Notes: generated from the sequence alone by a model not told the origin. A stretch of 40,681 bases of DNA from Floccifex porci (GCF_009696175.1 NZ_VUMM01000017.1:1-40681); one strand, 5' to 3'. Shown: positions 18,344 to 27,985, counted from the first letter of the stretch. A program made the numbers and translations.

Positions 18344-18373
18344 TGGAAAAATAATTCTTAAGAAGTTATAATA
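18344..18373 (+). promoter_or_regulatory. Possible promoter of the trmH-family gene
   Basis: A perfect TATAAT at 18368-18373 with TGGAAA 18 bases upstream. The -10 box ends only 5 bases before the ATG, so transcription from it would give an almost leaderless mRNA. Confidence 0.4.
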
Positions 18374-18378
18374 TTTTT

Positions 18379-19098
18379 ATGAAATATTTATATGAAGGAA
18401 CTATATCCTGTAAAGCTATTTTAGAAAATAAAAATCGAAATTGTAGATGTCTATATGTAGATAGTAAAAAAAGAACCAGAGATTTTCGTTATATTATTCA
18501 GCTGGCAAAAAAAAGAAATGTAAAAGTACAGATATGTAATCGAAGTGAACTGGATGCCTTATGCGATGGTACAAAACATGGAGGAATGCTTCTGGAAGCA
18601 GATCTTTGTACAAAAAGAAAACTGGAAAACATATCTTCTGGATTTAATGTTTATGTAGATGGAATCGAAGATCCTTATAATTTAGGAAGCATTTGTCGAA
18701 CTTTATATGCCAGTGGAGCTAAAAGTTTAATATTACCTTTAAGAGACTGGTCTTTTGCGGATAAAACGATAGTAAAAGCCAGTGCAGGAGCTTTTGAAAA
18801 GATGGACATTTACTGGATCGAAAAAGAAGAACAACTGATTCATTGCTGCAGGGAAAAGGACATTCCTTTGTACTGTGCACATAGAAAAGATGCAATCTCA
18901 TTATATGAAATGAATTTTCCAGAAAGTTTTGTACTGGCTTTGGGAGGATCTTTTAGAGGATTGAGCTCTCTTGTCTGTGAAAACAGCAGCCAGAATATTG
19001 TGATTCCTTATGGAAATGATTTTAAAAATGCATTGGATGCTCCCAGTGCCATTTCTGTTCTTTCTTTTGAAATATTAAGACAATCAAAATGGCAGTAA
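18379..19098 (+). CDS. TrmH/SpoU-family RNA 2'-O-methyltransferase
   Basis: A 239-residue SPOUT methyltransferase that uses S-adenosylmethionine to methylate a ribose 2'-OH in tRNA or rRNA. Motif 1 is VDGIEDPYNLGSICRTLYA (from about residue 94), motif 2 is LALGGSFRGLSS (about 190), and motif 3 is IVIPYGNDFKNALDAPSAIS (about 211); these form the trefoil-knot cofactor site. The N-terminal 80 residues match the substrate-binding domain usual for RlmB-like proteins, although the motif 3 core NALDAPSA differs from the standard SLNVS. The exact target is not assignable. No Shine-Dalgarno site precedes the ATG. Confidence 0.82.
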   Translation: MKYLYEGTISCKAILENKNRNCRCLYVDSKKRTRDFRYIIQLAKKRNVKVQICNRSELDALCDGTKHGGMLLEADLCTKRKLENISSGFNVYVDGIEDPYNLGSICRTLYASGAKSLILPLRDWSFADKTIVKASAGAFEKMDIYWIEKEEQLIHCCREKDIPLYCAHRKDAISLYEMNFPESFVLALGGSFRGLSSLVCENSSQNIVIPYGNDFKNALDAPSAISVLSFEILRQSKWQ

Positions 19099-19110
19099 TG
19101 CCATTTTTTT
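19087..19110 (+). terminator. Rho-independent terminator after the trmH-family gene
   Basis: AAATGGCA and TGCCATTT form an 8-bp stem around the stop codon (loop GTAA), followed by four further T residues. It would separate trmH from priA. Confidence 0.8.
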
Positions 19111-19127
19111 ATGATATAATAAGGACT

Positions 19128-21242
19128 ATGAAAATAAATGTATATGTAGAAACACAGGCAATGGAATTAAACAAACCCTTTACTTATTTATGTAATGAAC
19201 AAGTATATGTAGGGTGTCGTGTAAAGGTTCCATTTGGATATAAAGACTGTATTGGAATTGTAACAGAAATAAACGTTACCTCTTCTGTTCAAAATCTAAA
19301 AGAAGTAAAAGAAGTGATCGATCGTACACCCTTACTGAATGAAGAATTGATGAATTTAGCAAAGTGGATGTCAAATTATTATGTGGCACCGCTTATTTCC
19401 TGTTATAAAACAATGTTGCCACCGGCTTTAAAACCTTCTTCTACATATGCATCAATCGTATATGAATCATGGGCCTTTAAAAAGGAAAGCCAGATGCCTT
19501 TGACAAAACATCAGCAGGAATTGATTCAATCGATTTCTTTTCCCATTAAAGCTAGTGAATTTCGTAAAATCTGTAAATCCTGTGCAAAAGCTTTAATTGA
19601 TAAAGGATATGTTGAAATCCGTCAACTGGAAAAGAATCCAAAACTGGTATCTTCTTCTGTAGATTCTCAATTTTCCTTAACGAAACAGCAGAAAGATGCC
19701 ATTGACAAGATTACGCAATCTTCTCAAACTTATTTTTTATTACATGGAGTAACGGGTTCAGGAAAAACAGAAGTCTTTTTACAATTGGCCAGTCAAGCAC
19801 TGCAGCAGGGAAAACAGGTACTGATACTGGTTCCAGAAATTGGTTTGACACCTATGATGATTGAAAGAGTGAGTGCTCGCTTTGGATCGGATATTGCCAT
19901 CTATCATTCACAATTAAACAATCAGGAAAAGTATTCTCAGTATAAACTGGTAAAAGAAAATAAAGTAAAAATTGTAGTTGGAACGCGTTCCAGTATTTTT
20001 ATGCCTTTTTCAAACTTAGGTTATATTCTTATGGATGAAGAACATGATTCTTCTTATAAACAGGATAATAGTCCGCGTTATCAGACAAAGGATATTCTGA
20101 TTCAAAGAGCCAGAGTGCATCATTGTAAAGTTGTCATGGCTTCAGCTACACCTTCTTTAGAAGCGTATGCACGTGCTTATAAAGGAAATTATGAACTGGT
20201 TTCATTGAATCAAAGAGTGAATCAGAAGATGCCAGATATTCATTTAATTGATATGCGAAAAGAAAAATCTATGAATGGTTTATCCAGTACTTTAATTCAG
20301 AAAATTGAACAATGTTTATCCAGAAAAGAACAGGTGATTTTATTACTGAATCGAAGAGGATATTTACCAGTTGTTAAATGCAGTACATGCAATGAAGTGA
20401 TGACTTGTCCAGATTGTGGAATAGCTTTAACGTATCATAAAGATTCACAGTCTTTGATCTGTCATTGTTGTGGAAGAAGCTTTTATTTCAAATCGGAATG
20501 TCCCAAATGCCATGGGCATCAGTTTTATCAGCTGGGTATGGGAACCGAAAAACTAGAAGAAAAAATATCGGAATTGTTTCCAGAAGCTCGAATCATTCGA
20601 ATGGATGCAGACAGTACTCGAAAAAAAGGGGCACATGAGAAGATTCTAAAAGAATTTGAAACCAGAGGGGACATTTTAATTGGAACCCAGATGGTGGCCA
20701 AGGGGCTGGATTTTGCCCGTGTGACTTGCGTTGGAATTCTACAGGCAGATCTGGCAATGGTCCGAAATGATTTTTCCTCTTCTGAAATTGCTTATCAGCT
20801 GCTTGAACAAGCCTCTGGTCGAGCTGGAAGAAGCGATAAAGCTGGAAATGTATACATTCAGACTTTTGAACCCGATCATTTTGTGATGAAATGTGTACTA
20901 TCCCATAATTATCTTTCTTTTTTTCAACAGGAGATGAAATATCGCCATTTAGGTCATTATCCACCTTATGTTTATTTATGTACTTTAATATATATTCACA
21001 AAGATCTTAATAAAGCTTTTGAAATCGCAAATAAAGAAAAAGAATTTCTGAATTCATTAAAAGTATTAGGTCCAATAGAAATTCATTCTCGAAAAGATGG
21101 AAAAAGAGTTCGTCTGGTCATAAAATCAAATACAAAAGAAGAATTAAATCAGAAAATTAAAGAATGTTTTACATATCATTCTTCTTTAAAAACAAATGTA
21201 AAACTGGATATTAATATGTATCCAAACCGATTGGAGGATTAA
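19128..21242 (+). CDS. priA: Primosomal protein N' (PriA helicase)
   Basis: A 704-residue superfamily 2 3'-5' DNA helicase that reloads the replisome at stalled forks. An N-terminal DNA-binding domain is followed by Walker A GVTGSGKTEVF (about residue 219), Walker B LMDEEHDSSYK (about 301), motif ASATPSLEA, a Zn-binding region with four CxxC pairs (CSTC, CPDC, CHCC and CPKC, about 423-465), and GTQMVAKGLDFARV in the C-terminal helicase lobe. The start ATG 19128 follows AAGGA and gives the normal N-terminus MKINVYVET; a longer frame upstream runs through the trmH terminator. It begins a tightly packed run; the def and fmt genes that often sit between priA and rsmB in Bacillota are absent. Confidence 0.97.
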   Translation: MKINVYVETQAMELNKPFTYLCNEQVYVGCRVKVPFGYKDCIGIVTEINVTSSVQNLKEVKEVIDRTPLLNEELMNLAKWMSNYYVAPLISCYKTMLPPALKPSSTYASIVYESWAFKKESQMPLTKHQQELIQSISFPIKASEFRKICKSCAKALIDKGYVEIRQLEKNPKLVSSSVDSQFSLTKQQKDAIDKITQSSQTYFLLHGVTGSGKTEVFLQLASQALQQGKQVLILVPEIGLTPMMIERVSARFGSDIAIYHSQLNNQEKYSQYKLVKENKVKIVVGTRSSIFMPFSNLGYILMDEEHDSSYKQDNSPRYQTKDILIQRARVHHCKVVMASATPSLEAYARAYKGNYELVSLNQRVNQKMPDIHLIDMRKEKSMNGLSSTLIQKIEQCLSRKEQVILLLNRRGYLPVVKCSTCNEVMTCPDCGIALTYHKDSQSLICHCCGRSFYFKSECPKCHGHQFYQLGMGTEKLEEKISELFPEARIIRMDADSTRKKGAHEKILKEFETRGDILIGTQMVAKGLDFARVTCVGILQADLAMVRNDFSSSEIAYQLLEQASGRAGRSDKAGNVYIQTFEPDHFVMKCVLSHNYLSFFQQEMKYRHLGHYPPYVYLCTLIYIHKDLNKAFEIANKEKEFLNSLKVLGPIEIHSRKDGKRVRLVIKSNTKEELNQKIKECFTYHSSLKTNVKLDINMYPNRLED

Positions 21243-21243
21243 T

Positions 21244-22446
21244 ATGCGCTATTGGGTATATCGTGCATTATATGAAGTGATTGTGCATCAGGTTTATTCA
21301 AATCTGTATTTAAAAAACAATCTGTATCAAGTTGATTGTAAAGATCAGGCTCTGGCAACCAATATATTTTATGGAACCATTCAGAATTACAGTTTTTGTC
21401 AATATGTATGGAAACAGTATGCTCACTATAAAGTCAGTGATAAAATAGATGTATTATTGTCAATGAGTGTTTATCAGCTTATATTTTTAGATAAAGTACC
21501 ATCTTATGCCATTGTCAATGAAGCTATTGAAATTGCGAAAAAAGAAGAGCCAAGATCTAAAGGATTTGTGAATGCGATCTTAAGAAAAATTAATAAAAAT
21601 AAAATTAACTATCCAGAAAATGAATTTAATCGTTTAAGTATTCAATATTCTTTACCAGTATGGTTATTAAAAATGTGGGATAAACAATATGGATCGATGC
21701 AGATGAGAAATATGCTTCCATACTGCAATCAAATCATGCCTCTGTATATACGATACAATCCCAATTATACATTTGAAACAACTTATGAACACATATGTGG
21801 AACTTTATATAAAACAAATTTAAATCAGATTGCGAACAATCAATTGTATAAAGATGGAAAAATTTCTGTACAGGATGAAGGATCGTATCAGATCTGTTTA
21901 TTTTTAGATATAAAAGAAAATATGAATGTGCTAGACTGTTGTGCTGCTCCAGGTACAAAATCTATGGCAATTGCAGAAATGCTGCATCATAGTGGACATG
22001 TGGACTGTATTGAACTGCATGAACATAGAAAAGAATTAATTGAAAAAGACATACAAAGACTTTCTTTAAACAATGTCTCCTGTTTCTGTCAGGATGCCAG
22101 AGATTTAAGTTCTTTTTTAGAATACGATCGAGTCTTATGCGATGTACCTTGTAGTGGATATGGTGTATTATCCAGAAAACCGGATATCAAATTAAAAATG
22201 AAGCCAGAAGATATGGATACATTGATTCCTTTACAGTATGAAATACTGGAAAGTGCATCAAAACATGTAAAAAAAGGTGGCATTCTTGTTTATTCCACTT
22301 GTACAATAAATAAGAAGGAAAATGAAAAACAGATAGAAAAATTTATAGAGAATCATTCCAATTATGAATGTTTAGAAATGAAAACCATTTTTCCTCAAAA
22401 AGAAAAAGATGGATTTTATATGGCAAAATTAAAACGAATAGATTAG
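21244..22446 (+). CDS. rsmB: 16S rRNA m5C967 methyltransferase RsmB
   Basis: A 400-residue S-adenosylmethionine-dependent enzyme that makes m5C967 in 16S rRNA. The N-terminal 130 residues form the NusB-like RNA-binding domain (YAIVNEAIEIAK, SKGFVNAILRKI). The methyltransferase domain has VLDCCAAPGTKSMAIAEM near residue 225, VLCDVPCSGYGVLSRKPD near 298 and YSTCTI near 350, with the two Cys that act in catalysis and product release. Normal family length is about 430-450, so it is slightly short. It starts one base after the priA stop, which implies translational coupling. Confidence 0.95.
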   Translation: MRYWVYRALYEVIVHQVYSNLYLKNNLYQVDCKDQALATNIFYGTIQNYSFCQYVWKQYAHYKVSDKIDVLLSMSVYQLIFLDKVPSYAIVNEAIEIAKKEEPRSKGFVNAILRKINKNKINYPENEFNRLSIQYSLPVWLLKMWDKQYGSMQMRNMLPYCNQIMPLYIRYNPNYTFETTYEHICGTLYKTNLNQIANNQLYKDGKISVQDEGSYQICLFLDIKENMNVLDCCAAPGTKSMAIAEMLHHSGHVDCIELHEHRKELIEKDIQRLSLNNVSCFCQDARDLSSFLEYDRVLCDVPCSGYGVLSRKPDIKLKMKPEDMDTLIPLQYEILESASKHVKKGGILVYSTCTINKKENEKQIEKFIENHSNYECLEMKTIFPQKEKDGFYMAKLKRID

Positions 22447-22455
22447 AGGGTTAGA

Positions 22456-23496
22456 ATGAAAAGCTTATACGATTTAAATTATGAACAAATGCAGAATATG
22501 GCTCTTGAACATGGATGGAAAGCCTTTCGTGGACATCAGATCTTTCAATGGCTGTATCGCTCAAGAGTATCCGAGATAGATGAAATGTCAAATCTGAGCA
22601 AAGAAACAAGAGAAGTTTTAAAAGAAGAATTTGAAATGAATCCATTGACATTGATTCGTAAACAGGTCAGTCATGATGGAACCACTAAATTTCTGTTTCA
22701 GACAAAAGATGGAAGTTTACTGGAAAGCGTTATGATGATTTTTGATTATGGACGAAGTGTATGTGTTTCTTCTCAGGTGGGCTGTAATATGGGATGTGCT
22801 TTTTGTGCTAGTGGATTGACTAAGAAAAAAAGAAATCTGACCAGTGGAGAAATGTGTGCACAGGTTGTTTATGTTCAAAAAGAGCTGGATCAAAGAAACG
22901 AGAGACTGTCTCATATTGTGGTAATGGGAACGGGGGAACCATTTGACAATTACGATGAAGTGATGAATTTTTTATCCACTGTCAATCATGATAGAGGACT
23001 GGGAATTGGCTCAAGACATATTACCATTTCAACCTGTGGTGTGGTGAATCGAATCTATGATTTTTCAAATGAACATACTCAGTACAATCTTGCCATTAGT
23101 TTACATGCACCCAATGATGAATTGCGAAGTCAATTGATGCCCATTAATAAAGCTTATCCTTTAGATGAATTGATGAAAGCACTGGATTATTATTCAAAAG
23201 AAAACAATCGAAGATTAACTTTTGAATATATATTATTAAAGGGAGTCAACGATCAGCCAATTCATGCGAAACAATTATCAAAATTATTAAAAAATCGGAA
23301 TGCTTATGTCAATCTGATACCATACAATAATGTGGATGAAAAACAGTTTAAAAGTGTAAGTTATCAGGAAGCGATGGTTTTTTATGATTATTTAATGAAA
23401 AACAATGTTCGCTGTACAATACGGAAAGAACATGGAAACGATATAGATGCTGCCTGTGGTCAGCTAAGAATAAAAGAAATGAGAAAGGGACAGTAA
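22456..23496 (+). CDS. rlmN: Dual-specificity RNA methyltransferase RlmN
   Basis: A 346-residue radical-SAM enzyme that makes m2A2503 in 23S rRNA and m2A37 in some tRNAs. The 4Fe-4S motif is CNMGCAFC (Cys 110, 114, 117), followed by VVMGTGEPFDNYDEVM, GSRHITISTCG and NLAISLHAPND. A C-terminal Cys in DAACGQLR (about 334) fits the residue that carries the transient methyl group. The length is standard. It starts 9 bases after rsmB with a GAGGG-type site and sits in the conserved rsmB-rlmN-prpC-prkC order of Bacillota. Confidence 0.97.
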   Translation: MKSLYDLNYEQMQNMALEHGWKAFRGHQIFQWLYRSRVSEIDEMSNLSKETREVLKEEFEMNPLTLIRKQVSHDGTTKFLFQTKDGSLLESVMMIFDYGRSVCVSSQVGCNMGCAFCASGLTKKKRNLTSGEMCAQVVYVQKELDQRNERLSHIVVMGTGEPFDNYDEVMNFLSTVNHDRGLGIGSRHITISTCGVVNRIYDFSNEHTQYNLAISLHAPNDELRSQLMPINKAYPLDELMKALDYYSKENNRRLTFEYILLKGVNDQPIHAKQLSKLLKNRNAYVNLIPYNNVDEKQFKSVSYQEAMVFYDYLMKNNVRCTIRKEHGNDIDAACGQLRIKEMRKGQ

Positions 23497-23497
23497 G

Positions 23498-24247
23498 ATG
23501 AAAGTATTTGCGAATTCCGATGTTGGATTGGTCCGAAAAGTAAATGAAGATGATTATTGTGTTTTTCAAAACAACAATCAAGACTGGCTGGCAGTTGTCT
23601 GTGATGGAATTGGTGGAAATGCGGCAGGTGAAATCGCAAGTCACATTGTGATTTCGGTATTAAGAGATGCTTTCTTACAGGCTCCTGTTTTTCAAAAAGA
23701 TGTACAGGTCAATCAATGGCTTCATAAAAATTTAAATAAAGCCAATGATAAGATTTTTTCGGAAAGTATAGAACATGAAGAATATAAGGGAATGGGAACC
23801 ACATGTGTCGGTATTTTAATCACAAAAATTGGGAGTTATATTTTTAATGTTGGGGATTCTCGTATATATGCGGATTATTCCGATGGTCTGATTCAGATGA
23901 GCGAAGACCATAGTGTCATTGCTCAACTTTTAAGAGAAGGGAAAATTACCATCGAACAGGCAAAAACTCATTTACAGAAAAATACATTAACCAATGCATT
24001 AGGCATCTGGCACTTATTTCGAATCGATATTAATAAAATACAGTCAAATTATAAATATGTACTGGTCTGCAGCGATGGTTTACATGGTTATGTAGAACAC
24101 AAAGTTATACAGAATATTGTAGAAAGCGAAAAATACAGTCTGCAGGATAAAGTAAACAGTTTAATTCTGGAAGCTCGTTTAGCTGGTGGACTGGACAACT
24201 GTACGGTTATTCTGTTTGATAATAGATTGGATGAGCCATATGATTAA
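23498..24247 (+). CDS. prpC: PP2C-family protein phosphatase (partner of PrkC)
   Basis: A 249-residue Mn/Mg-dependent Ser/Thr phosphatase that reverses phosphorylation by the adjacent kinase. Family motifs are all present: NEDDY near residue 16, VCDGIGGNAAGEIAS near 34 (metal-binding Asp), GMGTTCVGILI, FNVGDSRIY, EDHSV, LVCSDGL near 190 and GGLDNCTVI near 228. It has no membrane segment. It starts one base after rlmN and its end overlaps the start of prkC by 8 bases (ATGATTAA). Confidence 0.95.
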   Translation: MKVFANSDVGLVRKVNEDDYCVFQNNNQDWLAVVCDGIGGNAAGEIASHIVISVLRDAFLQAPVFQKDVQVNQWLHKNLNKANDKIFSESIEHEEYKGMGTTCVGILITKIGSYIFNVGDSRIYADYSDGLIQMSEDHSVIAQLLREGKITIEQAKTHLQKNTLTNALGIWHLFRIDINKIQSNYKYVLVCSDGLHGYVEHKVIQNIVESEKYSLQDKVNSLILEARLAGGLDNCTVILFDNRLDEPYD

Positions 24248-25880
24248 AACTATATCCAATCGCTATGAAATATTATCCTTGATTGGTCAGGGAGGGATGG
24301 CCGATGTTTATATGGCAAAAGATACGATACTGAATCGTGTTGTTGCTATTAAAATCTTAAGAGAAAAATTAAGCGAAGATGCGATGACTCTGGTTCGCTT
24401 TCAAAGGGAAGCCAGTGCTGCCAGTCGCATTTCTCATCCCAATGTCGTAGATATATATGATGTAGGCGAATACAATGGCATGCATTATATTGTCATGGAA
24501 TATATAAAAGGACATACATTAAAACAGCTGATTGCCAAAAGAGGAGCTTTATCTCAGCAGGAAGCTTTATATATCATGAAACAGCTGACCAGTGCGGTTT
24601 TATGTGCTCACCAGGCGAATATTATTCATCGAGATATTAAGCCACAAAATGTGATTTTAAAAGATGATGGAACGGTAAAGATTACCGATTTTGGAATTGC
24701 GATTGCCAGCAATTCGGTACAGTTAACATCAAATAATACAGTAATGGGTTCAGCTCACTATCTGGCACCTGAAACGGCACAGGGAAAAGAACCCAATCCA
24801 CAGGTGGATATTTATTCATTGGGAATTGTGTTTTTTGAATTGTTGAGTGGTTCAGTTCCGTTTCGAGGAAGTACACCAACCGAAATTGCGATACGTCATT
24901 TAAAAGATCCAATGCCATGCATAAGAGATTATAATCCACAAATTGCTCAATCGGTTGAAAATATCATTTTAAAAGCAACCGCAAAAGATCCTGATGATCG
25001 ATACAAAAATTGTGCTGAAATGTTATACGATCTGGAACATTGTCTGGATCCAGAATATCGCAATGTGAAACGTTTAAATCTGAATAAAAAAGTAACGAAT
25101 TTAGATTTACATAATGGTAAAGTAGAAGTTGAATACGAAGCGAAAAAAAGAAATTTAAGACCTGTAATTGCAGGTGTACTGATTGCCAGTCTTTGTGTTG
25201 CGTTAATTGTTCTGATCCTGCTGGTCAGTGGAATTGTTCGTATTCCTGGATTTTTAAATTATGAAGTCATGCCCGATATTTTAGGTTTAAGTCAGCAGGA
25301 TGCCATCGATATATTGAAGGAAGAAAATTTTGATACCGAGTTAATTGTATTCAAATACGATGTCAGTGATGAATATAATAAAGGAGAAGTAATCTCTTCA
25401 AGTTATAAAACGGGTGATATCGTTAAGAACAATAAAAAATTTACCATTACTTTATCTAAAGGACCTAGTTTCTTAGTGGAAGACTATACCGGTTTATATA
25501 TTACAGATGTTTTGAATGAGTTTGAAAAAGAAGGAGTTCAATTAAATATTAAAATTGAATACGAAGGAAAAAAAGATACCAATCCAGGTATTATTCTTCA
25601 GCAGAAAGATTTAAAAGTAGGACAGAGAATTGATCCGGATGCCAATGAAACAATTACATTTATAGTATGTGAATATCCAACGATTAAAATTTCAAAAGAT
25701 TATATTGGTAAAGATGTTCAGCAGGTAAAAGAAGAATTGAATGAATTAGGAATTGCGGTTGTGTTAAAACCAGCTGTAAGCAATCCCGTTTATTATACCG
25801 TTGTACAAATTGATCCAGATGTAGGAAGTACTTATACACAGGAAGGGACAGATAGTGTAGTAACACTTTATTATGATTAA
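24240..25880 (+). CDS. prkC: PASTA-domain Ser/Thr protein kinase PrkC/Stk
   Basis: A 546-residue membrane kinase that senses cell-wall fragments or lipid II and controls growth, wall metabolism and translation. The cytoplasmic kinase domain has IGQGGMADVYMAKD, VAIKIL (Lys38), IIHRDIKPQNVIL (Asp132), ITDFGIA and an activation segment ending GSAHYLAPE. One membrane helix lies at about 306-330, followed by three extracellular PASTA repeats (from about 340, 410 and 480). The start ATG 24240 is chosen because it gives the usual MIKTISNRYEIL; the frame extends upstream but antiparallels no family sequence. The catalytic residues are complete. Confidence 0.97.
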   Translation: MIKTISNRYEILSLIGQGGMADVYMAKDTILNRVVAIKILREKLSEDAMTLVRFQREASAASRISHPNVVDIYDVGEYNGMHYIVMEYIKGHTLKQLIAKRGALSQQEALYIMKQLTSAVLCAHQANIIHRDIKPQNVILKDDGTVKITDFGIAIASNSVQLTSNNTVMGSAHYLAPETAQGKEPNPQVDIYSLGIVFFELLSGSVPFRGSTPTEIAIRHLKDPMPCIRDYNPQIAQSVENIILKATAKDPDDRYKNCAEMLYDLEHCLDPEYRNVKRLNLNKKVTNLDLHNGKVEVEYEAKKRNLRPVIAGVLIASLCVALIVLILLVSGIVRIPGFLNYEVMPDILGLSQQDAIDILKEENFDTELIVFKYDVSDEYNKGEVISSSYKTGDIVKNNKKFTITLSKGPSFLVEDYTGLYITDVLNEFEKEGVQLNIKIEYEGKKDTNPGIILQQKDLKVGQRIDPDANETITFIVCEYPTIKISKDYIGKDVQQVKEELNELGIAVVLKPAVSNPVYYTVVQIDPDVGSTYTQEGTDSVVTLYYD

Positions 25881-26727
25881 TATGGAAACAGGAACAATCA
25901 TTAAAATGATTTCAAACCAGTATACAATTGATACAGGAAATGGAGAAATCATCGCAAAACCAAGAGGAAAAATGAGATTGAATCAGTCTCCTGTAGTAGG
26001 AGATGTTGTACAATTTGAAAAAGTGGATGATTCGTATCGGATTCATTCCATTGAACCAAGAAAGAATAAACTATTACGGCCTTCCATTTCCAATGTAGAT
26101 CAGGCTTTAATAGTGACCAGTCTAAAAGATCCTGATTTTTCAGATCATTTATTGAATCGTTTAATTTTTCTGGTTTCTTTATCTCATGTAAAACCAGTTA
26201 TTGTCATCACAAAAATGGATCTGATAGAAGATTGTAAACCTTATGAAGATGAATTAAAAAAATATGAAAAAGCGGGGTATCCGATCTTTTATTCTTATCC
26301 AGGCTATAATGAACAGGCATTGATGGAATTGATTGATGGAAAAATCAGCGTTTTATGTGGTCAGTCTGGAGCAGGAAAAAGTTCTTTATTAAATCGTTTA
26401 GATCCTTCTTTCCAGCTTCAGACACAGGAAATATCAAAAGCTTTAGGTAGAGGAAAACACACAACCAGACATTGTCAGCTTCATAAAATTCGCAATGGAT
26501 GGGTAGCGGATACCCCAGGATTTTCCAGCCTGGATTTTAATTATATGGATACATCCCATTTAGATGAAGTAATCCTGGATTTTCAGCCTTTTTTGAATCA
26601 GTGTCGATTTAAAGACTGTATTCATATAAATGAACCTGATTGTGCCATCAAAAATGCAGTATCCGAAAAATTGATCAATGCTTCTATTTATGAAGATTAT
26701 AAGCAGATAAAGGAGAATAAAAAATGA
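25873..26727 (+). CDS. rsgA: Ribosome small-subunit GTPase RsgA
   Basis: A 284-residue circularly permuted GTPase that helps mature the 30S subunit. An OB-fold forms the N-terminus. The permuted G motifs come in the order G4 VITKMDL (near residue 114), G1 GQSGAGKSSLLNRLDP (near 163) and G3 DTPGFSSLD (near 211). A C-terminal zinc site follows with CRFKDCIHINEPDCAI. The start overlaps prkC by 8 bases with the same ATGATTAA junction as prpC/prkC; ATG 25882 is an alternative. In Bacillota rsgA normally follows prkC, as here. Confidence 0.95.
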   Translation: MINMETGTIIKMISNQYTIDTGNGEIIAKPRGKMRLNQSPVVGDVVQFEKVDDSYRIHSIEPRKNKLLRPSISNVDQALIVTSLKDPDFSDHLLNRLIFLVSLSHVKPVIVITKMDLIEDCKPYEDELKKYEKAGYPIFYSYPGYNEQALMELIDGKISVLCGQSGAGKSSLLNRLDPSFQLQTQEISKALGRGKHTTRHCQLHKIRNGWVADTPGFSSLDFNYMDTSHLDEVILDFQPFLNQCRFKDCIHINEPDCAIKNAVSEKLINASIYEDYKQIKENKK

Positions 26728-27383
26728 ATGAATGTATTATAGCCCCTTCTGTATTGTCTATGGATTTTTCAAAAATGCAGAAACAGACACAAATTTTAAA
26801 TCAATCACAGGCGAAATGGCTTCATTTTGATGTGATGGATGGACATTTTGTGCCGAATATTACATTTGGTGCATCTATCTTAAAAGGATTTAAAGAATCC
26901 AGTTCTCTTTATCTGGATGTACATCTGATGATCAGTGATCCAGTAAAATATTTGTCCGATTTTAAAAAAGCAGGGGCCAATCAGATTACTGTACATGTGG
27001 AATCATTCTCAAATGATATAAAAAAGATAGAAGAAGCCATCCGCTTGATTCACGAACTAGGATGTGATGCAGGTATTACATGTAGACCCAATACACAAAT
27101 AGAATCATTTGAATGTTTATTGGACTGTATTGAAACATTCCTTGTGATGAGTGTGGAACCTGGTTTTGGTGGACAGACTTTTATGGAAAATCAACTGGAG
27201 AAAGTCAGATGGCTGAAACAAAAAAGAGAAGAAAAAGGGTTATCGTATCGAATTGAAATTGATGGAGGAATCAATTCTGAAACGGCGAAAAAATCAAAAG
27301 AAGCTGGATGTGATACATTAGTGGCTGGTTCTTATATATTTAAAAATGACATTGAAGAAACAATAAGGGAGCTATTAAAATGA
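26724..27383 (+). CDS. rpe: Ribulose-phosphate 3-epimerase
   Basis: A 219-residue TIM-barrel enzyme that interconverts ribulose 5-phosphate and xylulose 5-phosphate in the pentose phosphate pathway. Motifs are APSVLSMDFSKM at the N-terminus, HFDVMDGHFVPNITFG near residue 34 (metal ligands and the first catalytic Asp), VHLMI, MSVEPGFGGQTF near 140 and EIDGGIN near 174 (second catalytic Asp). The ATG overlaps the rsgA TAA/ATGA junction by 4 bases. Confidence 0.97.
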   Translation: MNECIIAPSVLSMDFSKMQKQTQILNQSQAKWLHFDVMDGHFVPNITFGASILKGFKESSSLYLDVHLMISDPVKYLSDFKKAGANQITVHVESFSNDIKKIEEAIRLIHELGCDAGITCRPNTQIESFECLLDCIETFLVMSVEPGFGGQTFMENQLEKVRWLKQKREEKGLSYRIEIDGGINSETAKKSKEAGCDTLVAGSYIFKNDIEETIRELLK

Positions 27384-27982
27384 GCACTGCATATTTGATT
27401 ACTCCTTTATCAAAAAAAATTCCTGTAGATGAAAATGCACACTATATAGGAGTGGATGCGGGAAGTTATCGTATTCTGGAACAGAATCTGAAAATTGAAT
27501 ATGCGATAGGGGATTTTGATTCTATGTCTGAAAAAGAACTGCAAGGATTAAAAAAAATATGTCCAGTTTATCAATATCCTGTGATGAAAGATGAAACCGA
27601 TAGTGAACTGGCGGTATTAAAAACTTTTGAAAAATATGACACTGTGATATTATATGGTGCTTTAAGTGGAAGATTGGATCATACAGTATTAAATATAAGC
27701 TTAATGATTCAAAAATATCCCAGTATTATTTTAATGGATGAAACACAGAAAGTAAGGGTGTTAAAAAAAGGAAGGTATGAATTGAAAAAAGATTATAAAA
27801 ATATTTCTTTTTTTGCACTGGAAGAATCAGAAATTTCATATTCTGGATTTTTATATTCTTTAGATCATAGAAAAGTATCAATCAGTGATTTATATTTAAC
27901 TTCAAATTCATTGATTCAGGAAAAAGGAATTGTAGAAATTCATTCAGGTTCTTTATTATGTATACAAACAAATGAAAAATAA
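27380..27982 (+). CDS. thiN: Thiamine diphosphokinase
   Basis: A 200-residue enzyme that transfers pyrophosphate from ATP to thiamine, giving the TPP cofactor that nifJ product PFOR needs. Motifs are YIGVDAGSY, IGDFDSM near residue 49, DETDSELAV near 69 and YGALSGRLDHTVLNIS near 93, the usual substrate-binding loops. The C-terminal beta domain is divergent but of normal length. It overlaps rpe by 4 bases (ATGA) and ends the operon at a strong bidirectional terminator. No TPP riboswitch is visible in front of it. Confidence 0.93.
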   Translation: MSTAYLITPLSKKIPVDENAHYIGVDAGSYRILEQNLKIEYAIGDFDSMSEKELQGLKKICPVYQYPVMKDETDSELAVLKTFEKYDTVILYGALSGRLDHTVLNISLMIQKYPSIILMDETQKVRVLKKGRYELKKDYKNISFFALEESEISYSGFLYSLDHRKVSISDLYLTSNSLIQEKGIVEIHSGSLLCIQTNEK

Positions 27983-27985
27983 AAA

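Noticed and set aside
27380-27982. TPP riboswitch controlling thiN
   Set aside because: thiN overlaps rpe by four bases and no THI-box sequence occurs upstream.
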